Below are positions 45,046 to 55,561 of a DNA stretch of 64,000 bases, piece by piece. The notes under the pieces are model-generated. The model had not been told where the DNA came from, did no database searches, and was given only the letters and a program-made list of their open reading frames with translations. This DNA comes from Suillus spraguei (Eukaryota > Basidiomycota > Agaricomycetes > Boletales > Suillaceae): the NCBI GenBank assembly GCA_016800925.1, contig JABCPU010000021.1, positions 186,001 through 250,000 on the forward strand. The letters are read 5' to 3'. Numbering within the stretch: position 1 is the first letter of the stretch; every line of letters begins with the position of its first letter. Both the position numbers and the translations under genes were made by a program.

Positions 45046-45879
45046 ATGACGACCAAAGACTTTGAATACAAGATCGGTCAACCAATCGGTTTTGATGGAG
45101 ATCGTGATAACTCTCGCGAGTTTATCCAGTCATGCAATTTGCACTTTGACATCAATGAAAAGCTTTACACCACCGACAAACAGAAGATCATCTACATAAC
45201 ATCCTTTATGACCGAAAGGAACACCAAATCCTGGAAGGAACAATTCCTTGAACACGCCCAATCTACCGACACTTCTGGACAAAAAGTTGGTTATGGGACG
45301 ATGGCAGATTTTATGAAGAGCTTCAAAGAAGCATTCAAACCAGTGGATACTAAAGGAACCGCGCTCACGAAACTCAGAGATCTCAAACAAGGAACTGGAG
45401 ATCTCCACACCTATGTCGCTGACTTTGAGGCACTTGCAGCCAAGGCTCAGATCACCGACAATGCAACAAAGATCCAGTTCTTCCAAGACGGCCTTAATTG
45501 GGGTATCCTTACAAAGCTTTTCGCAACAGGAGATGTCTCCAAAATATTCAGAGAAGTTGTGCTGCAATGCGTTGCTATTGATAACGCCCATCATCGGCTT
45601 CAAGCCATGAGGACACGTCATGCTCCACAACAGAAGAAGAAGAACTACAGGAATGCACGGTATATTCCGAACCGTGATTCTAATGCAATGGTCGTAGATC
45701 GAATCTCCGATATGGAGAGATCCGAATGCATGAAGAAGGGACAATGCTTCGGATGCAAGAAGACAGGACACCGCATTCATAATTGTCCTGAAAGAAAGAA
45801 GAAGACTTCGCTCCGACAAACCGAAGTTAAAGATGAAGAAGATGAAGAAACAGTAAGACGGATTGTCCAGGATTTTTGA
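45046..45879 (+). CDS. Gag of B-II
   Basis: 277 aa plus stop, intact and nearly the same as B-I gag: MTTKDFEYKIGQPIGFDGDR, FMTERNTKSWKEQFLEHAQS, knuckle CFGCKKTGHRIHNC. TGA at 45,877-45,879 follows GGATTTT at 45,870-45,876. The upstream leader 44,859-45,045 carries no ORF. Confidence 0.9.
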   Translation: MTTKDFEYKIGQPIGFDGDRDNSREFIQSCNLHFDINEKLYTTDKQKIIYITSFMTERNTKSWKEQFLEHAQSTDTSGQKVGYGTMADFMKSFKEAFKPVDTKGTALTKLRDLKQGTGDLHTYVADFEALAAKAQITDNATKIQFFQDGLNWGILTKLFATGDVSKIFREVVLQCVAIDNAHHRLQAMRTRHAPQQKKKNYRNARYIPNRDSNAMVVDRISDMERSECMKKGQCFGCKKTGHRIHNCPERKKKTSLRQTEVKDEEDEETVRRIVQDF

Positions 45880-47345
45880 TGTGGAGAAACAAAGATTCGA
45901 CGTATGTTTCTCCTAATGTATTACTAAGACTTGTACGCACTGTAGGTGAAAGAAAAGAACTTCGTGTCCCTATCACCCTCCACTCGCATACTCGCTTGAA
46001 ATCCGTCGACACCACCGCTGTTATCGATTCAGGAGCAGCAGGAACATTCATCTCTGAAGAGTTTGTGAAACTCCATCAAATCACACGACAAAAACTCAAA
46101 ACACCGTTTCAAGTTACAACGGCAGATGGAACCCTTATAAAAGGAGGACCGATCACACACTACTGTCTTCTGGTGGTCAAAATTGATGAACAAACCATGT
46201 ATGGGAAATTCAACATCACCAAATTAGGAAGAAGAGATCAAATCCTTCTTGGAATTCCATGGTTACGAGCAATGAACCCAATTATAGATTGGGCTGCTGA
46301 AACACTCATCCTTTCACGGACGGAGAAATCAGATGAAATCGAAATTGATTTGGACATGGATCGGAAGAAGAACAGGTTGCCTCGATTCTTCAATCATCAC
46401 ACCAAATGGCAACATTCCCGTCTTCCAAAACCTTTCATCGCTTCTCCTATTGATGCCCCTGGAGACCTAGAACCAGAAGTACAAATACCACGTACTACAG
46501 ACCCCACTCCACGTGTCCAACTGCCAAGACCAGTATCACTGATTCCCCGCGCGGAAAAGCGCAAGAATGGATCCGAACCCGAGCATCGGGTTGGACAAGA
46601 ACCTATTGAGCAACGGCCAATAGAAGAACAGAAACATGGAAAGAGAAAAGTGGAAGAAGAAATCCCAGGGCGAAGCACCAACGTACCGAAACTATCAAAT
46701 TCTTTGTTCCTCCGAAAACTCTTTCAGCTTCGATTGAAGAAATCCCTGATAAAGAAGAACCCGTGCCCTCGTTGATCCCAACAGAGGATGATGACCAATT
46801 CAACACCCTGCAAGATGTCTGGCACGCACCAGAAGTGCGAGAGATTTCCTCATATGAACTAGGAGATGGAGAATTTCTTGTGGAATATGATACCGATGGA
46901 GTCAGTATGAGGATCATAGAGGAAGTATCCATGGATACACCCTTGACATGTGATGGAACTTCTCACTTGAACAATCCTCCACCTACTCCACAATCCCTCT
47001 CCCTCCTCTGAAATATAGTAACAAAGCTCAGGAATTCGCCGTGGATGAGAAGGAAAAGAAAAAGAAATCCTTCGAAGAACTGGTCCCGGAATACTTGCAC
47101 GATTTTCAGACGTCTTTGCTAAAGACGGACTGAACAAACTACCTCCCGAACGCCCTGGTATAGATCATCGGATCGATACTAAACCCGGTTTTATCCCTCG
47201 TACGTCTAAGGTTTACCCGCTATCGGAAAAAGAACGCGCTGCCGTCAAAATGTTTATCGACGAAAATGTTGCGAAAGGTTTCATCTCAGAATCGAAGTCA
47301 CCCCAAGCTAGTGGCTTCTTCTTTGTCGAAAGAAGAGTGGAGAAC
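45876..47345 (+). pseudogene. Protease and linker of B-II, frame-broken
   Basis: Begins in the -1 frame after the gag heptamer. Protease motif VIDSGAAGTFISEEF has its catalytic Asp, and DQILLGIPWLRAMNP follows. A frameshift near 46,690 ends this frame at 46,775; SLIPTEDDDQFNTLQDVWHA continues in another frame to 47,011, and RT-proximal sequence (KVYPLSEKERAAVKMFIDEN) follows after another shift. Confidence 0.8.
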
Positions 47346-48410
47346 TACGTCCCTGTCAAGATTATCGCTACATCAATGATTGGACAGTAAAAAACGCCTA
47401 TCCGCTCCCACTCCCTATCTCCCTTGTCGCACGCCTTCACGGCGCGCAGTTCTTTACAAAAATGAATATTCGGTCCAGTTATAACAATATTCGCATCCAT
47501 CCTGATGATAGGTGGAAAGCTGCTTTTACAACGGAATTCGGCCTCTTCGAACCGAACGTCATGTTCTTCGGCCTGTGTAATTCCCCAGCAACCTTCCAAG
47601 CATACATGAATCGCACTTTCCAACAAGAAATCAATGAAGGATGGATGGTTATCTACATGGACGATATCCTGATTTTCTCTACAACTATGGCAGAACATCA
47701 CGAACGGACTAGACGGGTTTTGATGAAGATACGAAAGGAACACCTGTTCTTGAAACCGGAAAAATGCACCTTCGATGCAGAAGAAGTAGAATATCTTGGA
47801 ATGATAATTCGCCCCAGACAAGTTGCTATGGATACCGCCAAGACCAAGGGAATCTCCGAATGGCCAGTCCCGAAATCTGTAAAAGACGTTCGGTCATTCC
47901 TCGGCTTTTGCAACTTCTACCGCACTTCATTTCCCACTATTCTGACATCGCCCGACCCCTTATCGATTTAACAAAGAAAGATAAGGCCTTTGATCGGTCA
48001 ACCGAATGTATGGACACCTTCAAGAATTGAAACGACGCTTCACATCTCACCGGTACTCCGTAACCCTGATCCTTCCCGACAATTTGCTATTGCTACCGAT
48101 GCTTCGCTCGTAGCAACCGGCGGAGTTCTCTTACAGACTGATGAAAATGGTGTTTATCACCCATGTGCATACCTTTCACAGTCTTTGAACCCCGCAGAAT
48201 GCAATTACCATATCTTTGATCGGGAACTCCTTGCCGTAATCCGGGCATTGAACGAATGGCACATTATCTCGAAGGAAACCCACACCCCTCCTGGTGTTCA
48301 CCGACCACAAAAACCTTCTGTACTTTCGAAGTGCACAGAAGCTTACCCATCGCCAAGCACGTTGGCAATTAATTTTGTCTATTTATGAATTGAACTGCAT
48401 CACGTTGCAG
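47346..48410 (+). pseudogene. RT and RNase H of B-II, frame-broken
   Basis: Segments 47,462-47,971 (NIRSSYNNIRIHPDDRWKAA, VIYMDDILIFS, GFCNFYRT) and 47,990-48,388 ([40 protein letters not shown]), with shifts at about 47,930, 48,030 and 48,260. At about 47,330 the frame relation to the linker is again -1, as in B-I. Confidence 0.8.
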
Positions 48411-49999
48411 GTACTAAATTAGCAGTACCTGATGCACTATCTCGCCGACCCGATTACGACTCCGGCAAAGACGATAACGAGGACCAGACCCTCCTCCCTG
48501 ATGCTCTATTCGTTCGTCTAATTGACACCGATCTGAAGGATGTTTTGTCATCCTCTGACCCCCTTGACGACCCTGTTTTTAAAACCACATCCGACGCCCT
48601 TGATGGCATGTGTCTTCCTCCTATGAAATCGGCACTCTCTGATTGGAAGATTGAGGAGAACGTCCTCTATTTTAAGAATTGTGCCTACATTCCCCGGCTC
48701 ACCGTTCCGATATCCTGAAAAGGTATCATGATCATCCTACCGCGGGACACCCCAGTAGATTCAAAACTGAAGAACTCGTGAAACAGGAAGCCTGGTGGCC
48801 CGCAATGGGCTCTTATATTCGGAAATACGTTGAGGGTTGCGCCCTTTGTCAGCAAATGAAGACAGATACACATCCTGTTCGACCCCCGCTCATGCCTATC
48901 CCTCGTCGGCGGTTCACCCTTTTTCTCAGGTCTCTGTCAATCTTATAACTGACCTCCCTGTCTCTGGAGGCTTTGACAGTATCATGGTCGTGGTAGACCA
49001 TGGCCTTATGAAGGGGGTAATTATTATCCCTTGTCTGAAAACCATCACTTCCGAAGGTGTTGCTAAGCTATTTTTGAAACACGTCTACCGTCGATTTGGA
49101 CTTCATGACAAAGTCATATCGGATCGAGGACCGCAATTCCTATCTTGTTTCTCAAAGGAACTTGCCCGACTTCTTGACTACGTCATCGCTCCATCTACGG
49201 CTTATCACCCACAGACTGATGGTCAAACTGAAAGGCTGAATCAAGAACTTGAAACATACCTTCGCATCTATTGCCGTAACAATCCTGAAGATTGGGTAGA
49301 ACACCTACCAATTGCCGAATTCGTCCATAACCACCGAAAACATGATGCAAGGAATGCATCACCCTTCTATTTGATGATGGGATACGAACCACATGCTATT
49401 CCCCACCTTATCCCTGATTCATCCGTACCCGCAGCAGAAGATAGAGATAAGAGAAGAAGCAATCGCCTGCCACAACATTGCAATGCAAACGATGGCTGAA
49501 CGATCCGAGGAGATAAGTACATTCCATGGAAGATCGGAGATAAGGTTTGGCTATCTGCCGCTAATCTTAGACTCAAACTCCCATCAAGGAAACTTGCGCC
49601 AAGCGATATGGACCTTTCCCGATCATGATGTCTTATCCCCCATCACGTTCACACTCAAACTCCCCCACAATGGAAGATCCATCCCACGTTCCACCTTCTG
49701 TCTTATCATCCTATAGCGAAACGGACGTGCACGGTCCGAACTTCCCTGAACCACCACCTGACATCATTGAAGAAGAAGAAGAATACGAAATAGAAGCAAT
49801 TCTTTCCCATAAAGGAACCGGCAATCGCCGACGCTATCTTGTCTCCTGGAAAGGATACTCATCGGGAGATAACGAATGGCTCCCAGAAAAGAACTTGAAG
49901 AACTCCGCCCGAATTTTGAATGCTTATAAGAAGCAACAGCCCTTTGATCATCCTTCAGTCAATCAACTCGCGCTAGCACTTGATCAACTACCACCTTGA
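48411..49999 (+). pseudogene. Integrase and chromodomain of B-II, frame-broken
   Basis: Finger HDHPTAGHPSRF ... CALCQQMK (48,679-48,948), catalytic core [34 protein letters not shown] (48,837-49,499; the first catalytic Asp position reads SVN, so it is Asn), and chromodomain YEIEAILSHKGTGNRRRYLV, then SWKGYSSGDNEWLPEKNL (49,625-49,999). The final frame stops at TGA 49,997-49,999, one base before the ATG of ORF3. Confidence 0.8.
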
Positions 50000-50000
50000 A

Positions 50001-51466
50001 ATGTCTTTCCCCACTGCCTACATCACACCCGTCATCGCTGCCACCAATGACTCTGACTCCGAAGCTGAACAATACGGAACCCTTGCCGCTGAAATCGACA
50101 ACACCTCCTACATTGAAGCCGCCATTCTCTGCGAGGGACACGCCCTCGAAATCGAAAGAATCCTCACTGAAAGAGGTGCTTTCCCTGCCCTACTCCTTGT
50201 CAACATCATTCGTACTGCAGCCCTCATCGAAGCCACTGCCAAAGATACAACAGAAATTACACTCCGTCACCGTTTCCTTCATCTTCAAAAACGTATTCGT
50301 GCTTACGCTATGCTGTTGCTTCCCAATTCTTTTAAGAATGATGTTGAAGAAGCTATTCACATCATTGCCGAACGTCGAGCAGGCATTGCTCGACCTCCCT
50401 CTCCGCAGGAAGATACGCCACTTCCTATTCCAGCACCCGCTTCTTCGCGCATGTATTCTAGTCTTGACGCCTTTACTGGCTTATGCACTGCTGTCCAAGA
50501 GATCGGACAACTCACCAATACGGTTGTCGAAACCATCCAGCAGTCAGTCGCTGAAACCAGAGCGGCTAGGAACTTAGTAGAAGAAGCTATTACTGATTTA
50601 CAACAAACACAAGCTGACCTCGCATCTCCCCGAACGCCATCTCCCATCAAACAGCCAACCTCACCACCTCCCGTCATAACCTCTCATGAATGCCCTGATT
50701 GGCTGTATGAACCTTGCACAAAGGAGCAGTGTGAGGCCGCTAAATTACTAGGTATCCCTACCACTGAGTTGGTAACGCTCGGCCCTCGACTTCGCGACCT
50801 TCATATACACCCCCCATGTCTATCCCATCGTCATTCGGTCCAATGGATCCCGTCTTCCAGTCTTAGTAAAAGACTTCGGTATCACTACTCCATCTTCATC
50901 TAACGAACTCCTTGCGATCGCTGAAAGAGGAACTATTCCTGACCTCCCCGAATCAGCATACACCCTAACTCCTGCTCAGCAGATGCAGCTCAGGCGTAAC
51001 AATACCCTTGCATTGAAAGTATGAGGAGGAATAAGGGGAAGAAACGCGCCAGATCACCAGCCCCACACCTATCATCTCACCATCACCTCTACGCAAGGTT
51101 CATTCCAATCCTGATGAAAATATGAAATGCCGCGTCTGTGGACTGCTTGGGCATCGTCAGAAGAATTGTGCGGAATATCAGTGCAAGGTTTGCAGATATT
51201 GGTCGCCTACTCACCTATCCCTCTATTGTCCTCAACGAGTTGGACCCCCTCCTTTCGAGTTAACTTGGAAGGATGAGGGATTCTATGACGCACTTCACGC
51301 TTGGGAGCAGCAGCTTGATGAAGAACATATTCAAGCAGAAAAGAGGAGAGACTCTAAACGACGCGCCGGTCGTGAAGAAGCTGCGTACATGAGAAGCGGG
51401 TCCTTTGCTGACGAAGACTATGAGTGGAGCGATGATCCTGTTTACTATGAGAATCAAGATGACTAA
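50001..51466 (+). pseudogene. ORF3 of B-II: extra zinc-knuckle protein after pol
   Basis: ATG at 50,001 (MSFPTAYITPVIAATNDSDS) opens 300 codons to 50,903, through a helical region (LHLQKRIRAYAMLLLPN, EEAIHIIAERRAGIA, EIGQLTNTVVETIQQSVAET), a Pro-rich stretch and LYEPCTKEQCEAAKLLGIP. After a frameshift near 50,800 and a second near 51,020 the sequence resumes with the basic patch MRRNKGKKRAR and 51,122-51,466: knuckle CRVCGLLGHRQKNC, finger CKVCRYWSPTHLSLYC, FELTWKDEGFYDALHAWEQQ and acidic end DPVYYENQDD. Full length would be about 480 aa. Shared with B-I, so it is a real component of the family. Not env-like: no signal peptide or membrane segment. Confidence 0.8.
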
Positions 51467-51498
51467 AGTCGGTGACTTTACATGTAAAAAGGGGGTAA

Positions 51499-51973
51499 TG
51501 TTACAATCGTACGTGCCCCTATTCATTTTGAACTTCATTTACCTTGTATATTACGTAACATGACTCTGACTCATATGCTCAACGCATCTGTACTATAGTT
51601 GCCTTCCTTCTTTGGATACGCACTTATATTCTTACGTCTCTCTTGGTCCGTGCGCACATATTGGTCTATTTAAGCATGTTGTACTTGTAGTAGATTCTTT
51701 ACTTTAATCTTACTGGGTTTTACCTGGAATCTCCTTCGCTTAGGTCTCCAACCTAAGTCGTTTTGAATCGTCTCTAAGCCTAAGCACTCCTTAGTCTTAG
51801 TCTCTATTCTCGTGGATACCTCTTAGACTTGTCTTTGAGGCTGAACCCTTGATAGTACTCAGAACACGTTCCTTGTACTTTTACCTTGCCCTCTTTTGGA
51901 CACTGTAAGAACTTCCCAGCAGACCGTCTGTGTCTTTTCACTGTCGCTGGTGACACCATCCCAGTTTGTAACA
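51499..51973 (+). repeat. 3' LTR of B-II
   Basis: 475 bp, TGTTACAATCGTACGTGCCC to CCCAGTTTGTAACA, with the same TATTTAAG and ACTTTAATCTT elements. Confidence 0.95.
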
Positions 51974-52289
51974 CTACCCTAGGCTCAGTTTTCCAAGAGC
52001 AGATTTCTGAAGATAGCTCCGGCTAAGTTAATCACTAGATTGGTTGAGCGGGCCTCCCAAGAACTCACACGTTATCTACCACAAAAACTAGAAAAGTCGT
52101 AGACCGTGTTAATTGAGGACTGGCAAGAAGTCTTATCCCAGTGTAATTGTGGTGTCATTACATTCCTTACACACTTTTATATAAGACCCTCTGTTATCAA
52201 GACAGCGGTGTGGTCACAAAATTACCATTCCCTACAAAAGGGCCATTGTTGGACTTCTCCACTTTCTCCCATCTTTACTTTGTACTACA
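51974..52289. other. Segment between B-II and the cysteine-rich gene
   Basis: No gene is recognised. The first bases (ctaccctaggctcag) continue the DNA interrupted by B-II. It must contain the upstream region of the next gene; tttatataag at about 52,172 is a TATA candidate. Confidence 0.4.
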
Positions 52290-53538
52290 ATGTCTTTGTC
52301 ATCCTTTGCTTTCAATGTCTCTGCTCCCACTGCCACACCATCAGTGGCACAGAAAAAACTCGCCACCCTCCAGGACAAACTGGACGGTCTCATCCTGACA
52401 GTGCCTGATGACAAGGAGGAGCTGCTGGAGGAGAAGGAGATGTGGGTAAAGGCATGGGAGCAATTCTTCGTGCGTTTCCTTCTTCTTTTTAGCGGTGACA
52501 GTACTAACTTAACTTTTCTCTAGCGTGATCTAGAAGAGTGCCGCCACGAAGGCGCGGCACTTGGCCTTAGCTTGGGCTTGATGCCTGAGGAGGTCTTGGA
52601 GGCAAACACCATAATGCCAACGGTCAATGCTTATTGCTTGGAGATCGCTGCGGCTGAGAAAGCTGCAGAGGAGAAGAAGAAGGCTGCCATGGCTCTGTCT
52701 GAGCCTGTGGTACTTGACAAGGGTAAGGGAAAGAAGCGGTCCCTGGAGGAGGACCCTGAGGTGGAAGATGTTGCTGGCGGTGACAGTGAGGAGGAGGAAG
52801 AGGAGGCTCCAGCGCCCAAGAAAGTAGTGTGGCCTTCCTCCAATAAGTCTATGGAGGTACTGATAGTGCAACTGCCAGTGAGTCTTTTTTTTCTTCTTTT
52901 GACTTAGCTCTTTACTGATATTGTTTAGCCTAAGACTGCCCGCATGCACGCTAGCAACCTGTGGCACGCAACCAAGTATGAGAATTGCGCCAAGTGGGAC
53001 ATAATCTGCACCGGCCAGCCAGACAAGGTCTGTGATAACTGCCACAAGCACAAATGTAGGTGCTCCCACAACACGGGTGAGTTCCTTCTTTCCTTTTTCT
53101 GACTTATCTTTGCTAACTCGTTTTGACTTTAGTTCGTTGCAAGAGGACGTGTCCCACAACAAAGACGCTGCCTGTGGTTGCTGCCGCCGGCACATCCAAG
53201 AGTGCCGCTGCAGTAAAGTCCAAGAAACCAGATGAAGTCATTGAGGTGACTGATGGTGAGCCAGCAGTGGTTGCCTCTCCCTCCCGCCCAGCAAAATCGC
53301 TGCCAAGGCGCAGTCTGTTGCAGCAGTGGAGGAAGAGTCTGAGGAAGAAGCTGTAAATGTGGCGCAATGCCTTCAAGACTTGGAGGGTGAGAATCTGGAC
53401 TTCCTGATGGCAGCAAGGCTAGAAGAGGCCCAGGCATGCTTTATGCAGATGGAGGGAATGATGAGGGAGTTGGCGGGAAACGTGAACTTTCTCCATGGCT
53501 GTATGAACTGCTGCCAAAAGAGGCGCCGCTTACAGTAG
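52290..53538 (+). CDS. Unknown cysteine-rich protein, probably with one frameshift
   Basis: I do not recognise a named family. Likely exons: 52290-52468 (MSLSSFAFNVSAPTATPSVA), 52524-about 52876, about 52929-53079 and about 53136-53538; introns end tctctag, gtttag and ctttag. Features in order: coiled coil (LATLQDKLDGLILTV), Ala/Glu/Lys-rich helix, acidic run (SEEEEEEAPAPKK), then a metal-binding-like cluster NCAKWDIICTGQPDKVCDNC, HKHKCRCSHNT, VRCKRTC, and a C-terminal coiled coil (FLMAARLEEAQACFMQMEGM) ending CCQKRRRLQ. The Cys cluster resembles the Zn2-Cys6-like modules of many mushroom proteins linked to mobile DNA. Between about 53,280 and 53,320 the frame must change by one base to join the coiled coil. 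Confidence 0.5.
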
Positions 53539-54278
53539 TTACTTAGTCTTTCTCTTCTCTTCATCTGTACTTGTACCTCTGCTTCTGTACCTTAGACTTC
53601 TGTACCATAGAATAATCTGCCGCAATGATAGGGGTCCTGGCGGCTCCAGAAAAAAACAGTGTGAATGCCTAAGTCCTTGGGAGGTCCAATAAGTCCAAAT
53701 GCCTCCATGTCCAAGTCCTAGCACCAGTCATAGTCCATTTGGCGCCTAAGGTAAACAGTAACATATAGTAAGTGCTTGCTCGTGGTAAACACAATTTGAA
53801 CTAATACTGCAAGTCTGTTGTGAGGTTCTGCTCATCTTGTCTTCTTCATTGCGCTATCTTTGTCTATGCCTGCGGTAAGCTTCAGCGTGATATCTCCTGT
53901 TTTATCAATCAATGGGCGCGGTGTGCTGCCTATGCGTTCGAAGAAAAAGGTGTATAGTACTTTAGCAGTGCATGGTATTCCTTGTCCAATCGATATAATC
54001 CTTCGTACCATAATAAAAGTCTGTGCGCTCGTTAGCGCTAAATGTATGTAAGTGATGCCATGTGGGCGTGCGTTTGAAGGTGTGAAACTGATCGCCGGAT
54101 GAAACCCAGGGTAAAACAGAGACTATTGTACGTGTGCGGTATTCTTTTCTTTGTTTTTATGATCAAGTAACAAGGGTGGTATTAGTGAATGTCGGTGGTG
54201 GTAGGGTAATGAGTGATGCCATTGGGGTTTCTGCTGGCGGGTATACGTGCTTGGGTCTTTGACACTTGACTTCTGGGG
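53539..54278. other. Non-coding segment with GCGGTAA-like words
   Basis: No gene is seen. Words such as cctgcggtaagc, ctcgtggtaaac and gtgcggtattc begin here and become frequent through the next feature and the copia LTR. Confidence 0.4.
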
Positions 54279-55451
54279 TTAGCTTCTTCTTCTGCAATGG
54301 AAACTGCGTGATCTGTGTTTGTACTGCCGTAGCGCTATGCAAGCGTGCAATGGCCTGCAGTACTGTGGGACAATAGTCGGCGGACAACTAGCGGGTGGTA
54401 GGCCGCACTTTGTCATCTGCCACAAGAATGTATGCCAGTAGTCGACAATAAACCTTCTAGCCGCGGTAAGGCTAGGAATGCAGTATGGCCAGGTAAGACC
54501 ATCGTCTTTGTGTACTAATGCCGCGGTCAACACATGGCAGTAGGCACATGTGGTCTGCAAGTTCAGTTGAATAGCTCCTGTGGTGAACATTTCTTTAGGT
54601 GTCAGCGGTAAACGTGTGGTAACAGTCTGAGTGGTAAACATTGCTTCTGCGTTATGCATCAGCGCTTCTACTATACTATACCTTTCCAGTGATACTTCTA
54701 TAACTTCTTCACTGCTAGCAGTCTGCAGTACTTCATCTTGAGAGTGTGTAGGCTCTGTGATTATCAAGAGTTCTGTCGGTAAAGTGTCAGTGCTCACCAA
54801 GTCAATTGCCGTTTCTTCTGTTTCTTCTAGCAAGCGGTATGCATCGCTGTCTATATAAATGGTGCAAAACATAGTGTCATCAGCATAGTGTGCTTCATTT
54901 ATGGACAAACTTTTGTCGAGCACTTGGACTGGCAGAGATGCCGTATCTTTGCACAGTAGTGCCGTAGGTAGCGTAGTGCTGTATGTACTTGATGCCATTA
55001 GCGATGGCTGAACCGCCGGTGGTGTGGTATCTTCAAGCGGTAGCAATACTTGTTCAGCGGTAGTGATTTCCAATGCCGTAACTTGTTGTGGTACGTCAGT
55101 GTCAGAGTGTTCAATAGTGTTTCCCTGATAGGGGTCTGCCAGCGGAGCGACTGCTTCAGCGGTAACTGTGCAGTTGAATGTAATAGGACCACATTCTAGA
55201 TACAAGTGCAAAATAGTGTTAGCGAAGTCTACAAAGCTGTTACCGCTGTATTCGTCAAGACATTCCCATACTTCTGCTTTGTCAGGATCTGTGTAGCGTA
55301 TAACCGCCTTGATGCATGCTTTATCAGCGATGCTGGCCAAGTCTGCCAGCTCATCTACAGTAGCGAGGAGCATTAGCAATTCTCTTGGGTTGCCATCAAA
55401 GTACGGTGCCACTGCCATGCGGTGCAGTGGCATGCAAAATCTGTCAGACAT
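54279..55451 (-). CDS. Gag-like protein of an unassigned retroelement
   Basis: 390-codon frame starting MSDRFCMPLHRMAVAPYFDG. The first 85 residues (APYFDGNPRELLMLLATVDE, CIKAVIRYTDPDKAEVWECL, FVDFANTILHLYLECGP) have the layout of fungal retrotransposon Gag N-terminal domains: a short helix-rich block that counts columns to W and ends in a [FY]..LY helix. The remainder is Thr/Ser/Glu-rich without zinc knuckle in frame. No pol or LTR partner in the right orientation is in the window; the copia LTR at 55,562 starts 111 bp upstream. The sense strand is dense in ttaccgc/gcggtaa words like that LTR. Could also be a host gene derived from gag. Confidence 0.45.
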   Translation of the reverse strand: MSDRFCMPLHRMAVAPYFDGNPRELLMLLATVDELADLASIADKACIKAVIRYTDPDKAEVWECLDEYSGNSFVDFANTILHLYLECGPITFNCTVTAEAVAPLADPYQGNTIEHSDTDVPQQVTALEITTAEQVLLPLEDTTPPAVQPSLMASSTYSTTLPTALLCKDTASLPVQVLDKSLSINEAHYADDTMFCTIYIDSDAYRLLEETEETAIDLVSTDTLPTELLIITEPTHSQDEVLQTASSEEVIEVSLERYSIVEALMHNAEAMFTTQTVTTRLPLTPKEMFTTGAIQLNLQTTCAYCHVLTAALVHKDDGLTWPYCIPSLTAARRFIVDYWHTFLWQMTKCGLPPASCPPTIVPQYCRPLHACIALRQYKHRSRSFHCRRRS

Positions 55452-55561
55452 ACTTATCAGTAGCGTAGCGGTGCAGTAATAACTATGGTGATGGGCGTGC
55501 GGTAAGCAATTAAGACAAGAACAAAACTATACCAAAGGACCCCCTCACGGTGGGCTCCAGT

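Larger units (their letters stand above)
44372..51973 (+). mobile_element. Full-length Ty3/gypsy element B-II (decayed)
   Basis: 7,602 bp, LTRs 44,372-44,846 and 51,499-51,973 (475 bp each), direct repeats CTACC at 44,367-44,371 and 51,974-51,978. Purine tract aaaaagggggtaa precedes the 3' LTR. LTRs differ by about 13 substitutions, mostly CpG-type transitions. Gag is intact; pol is broken by many indels, making this an older copy than B-I in coding condition. Confidence 0.95.

Noticed and set aside
52530..53195. Minus-strand 221-codon frame opposite the cysteine-rich gene
   Set aside because: No domain; the plus strand has matching introns, a plausible start and a Cys-cluster protein, so the minus frame is antisense.
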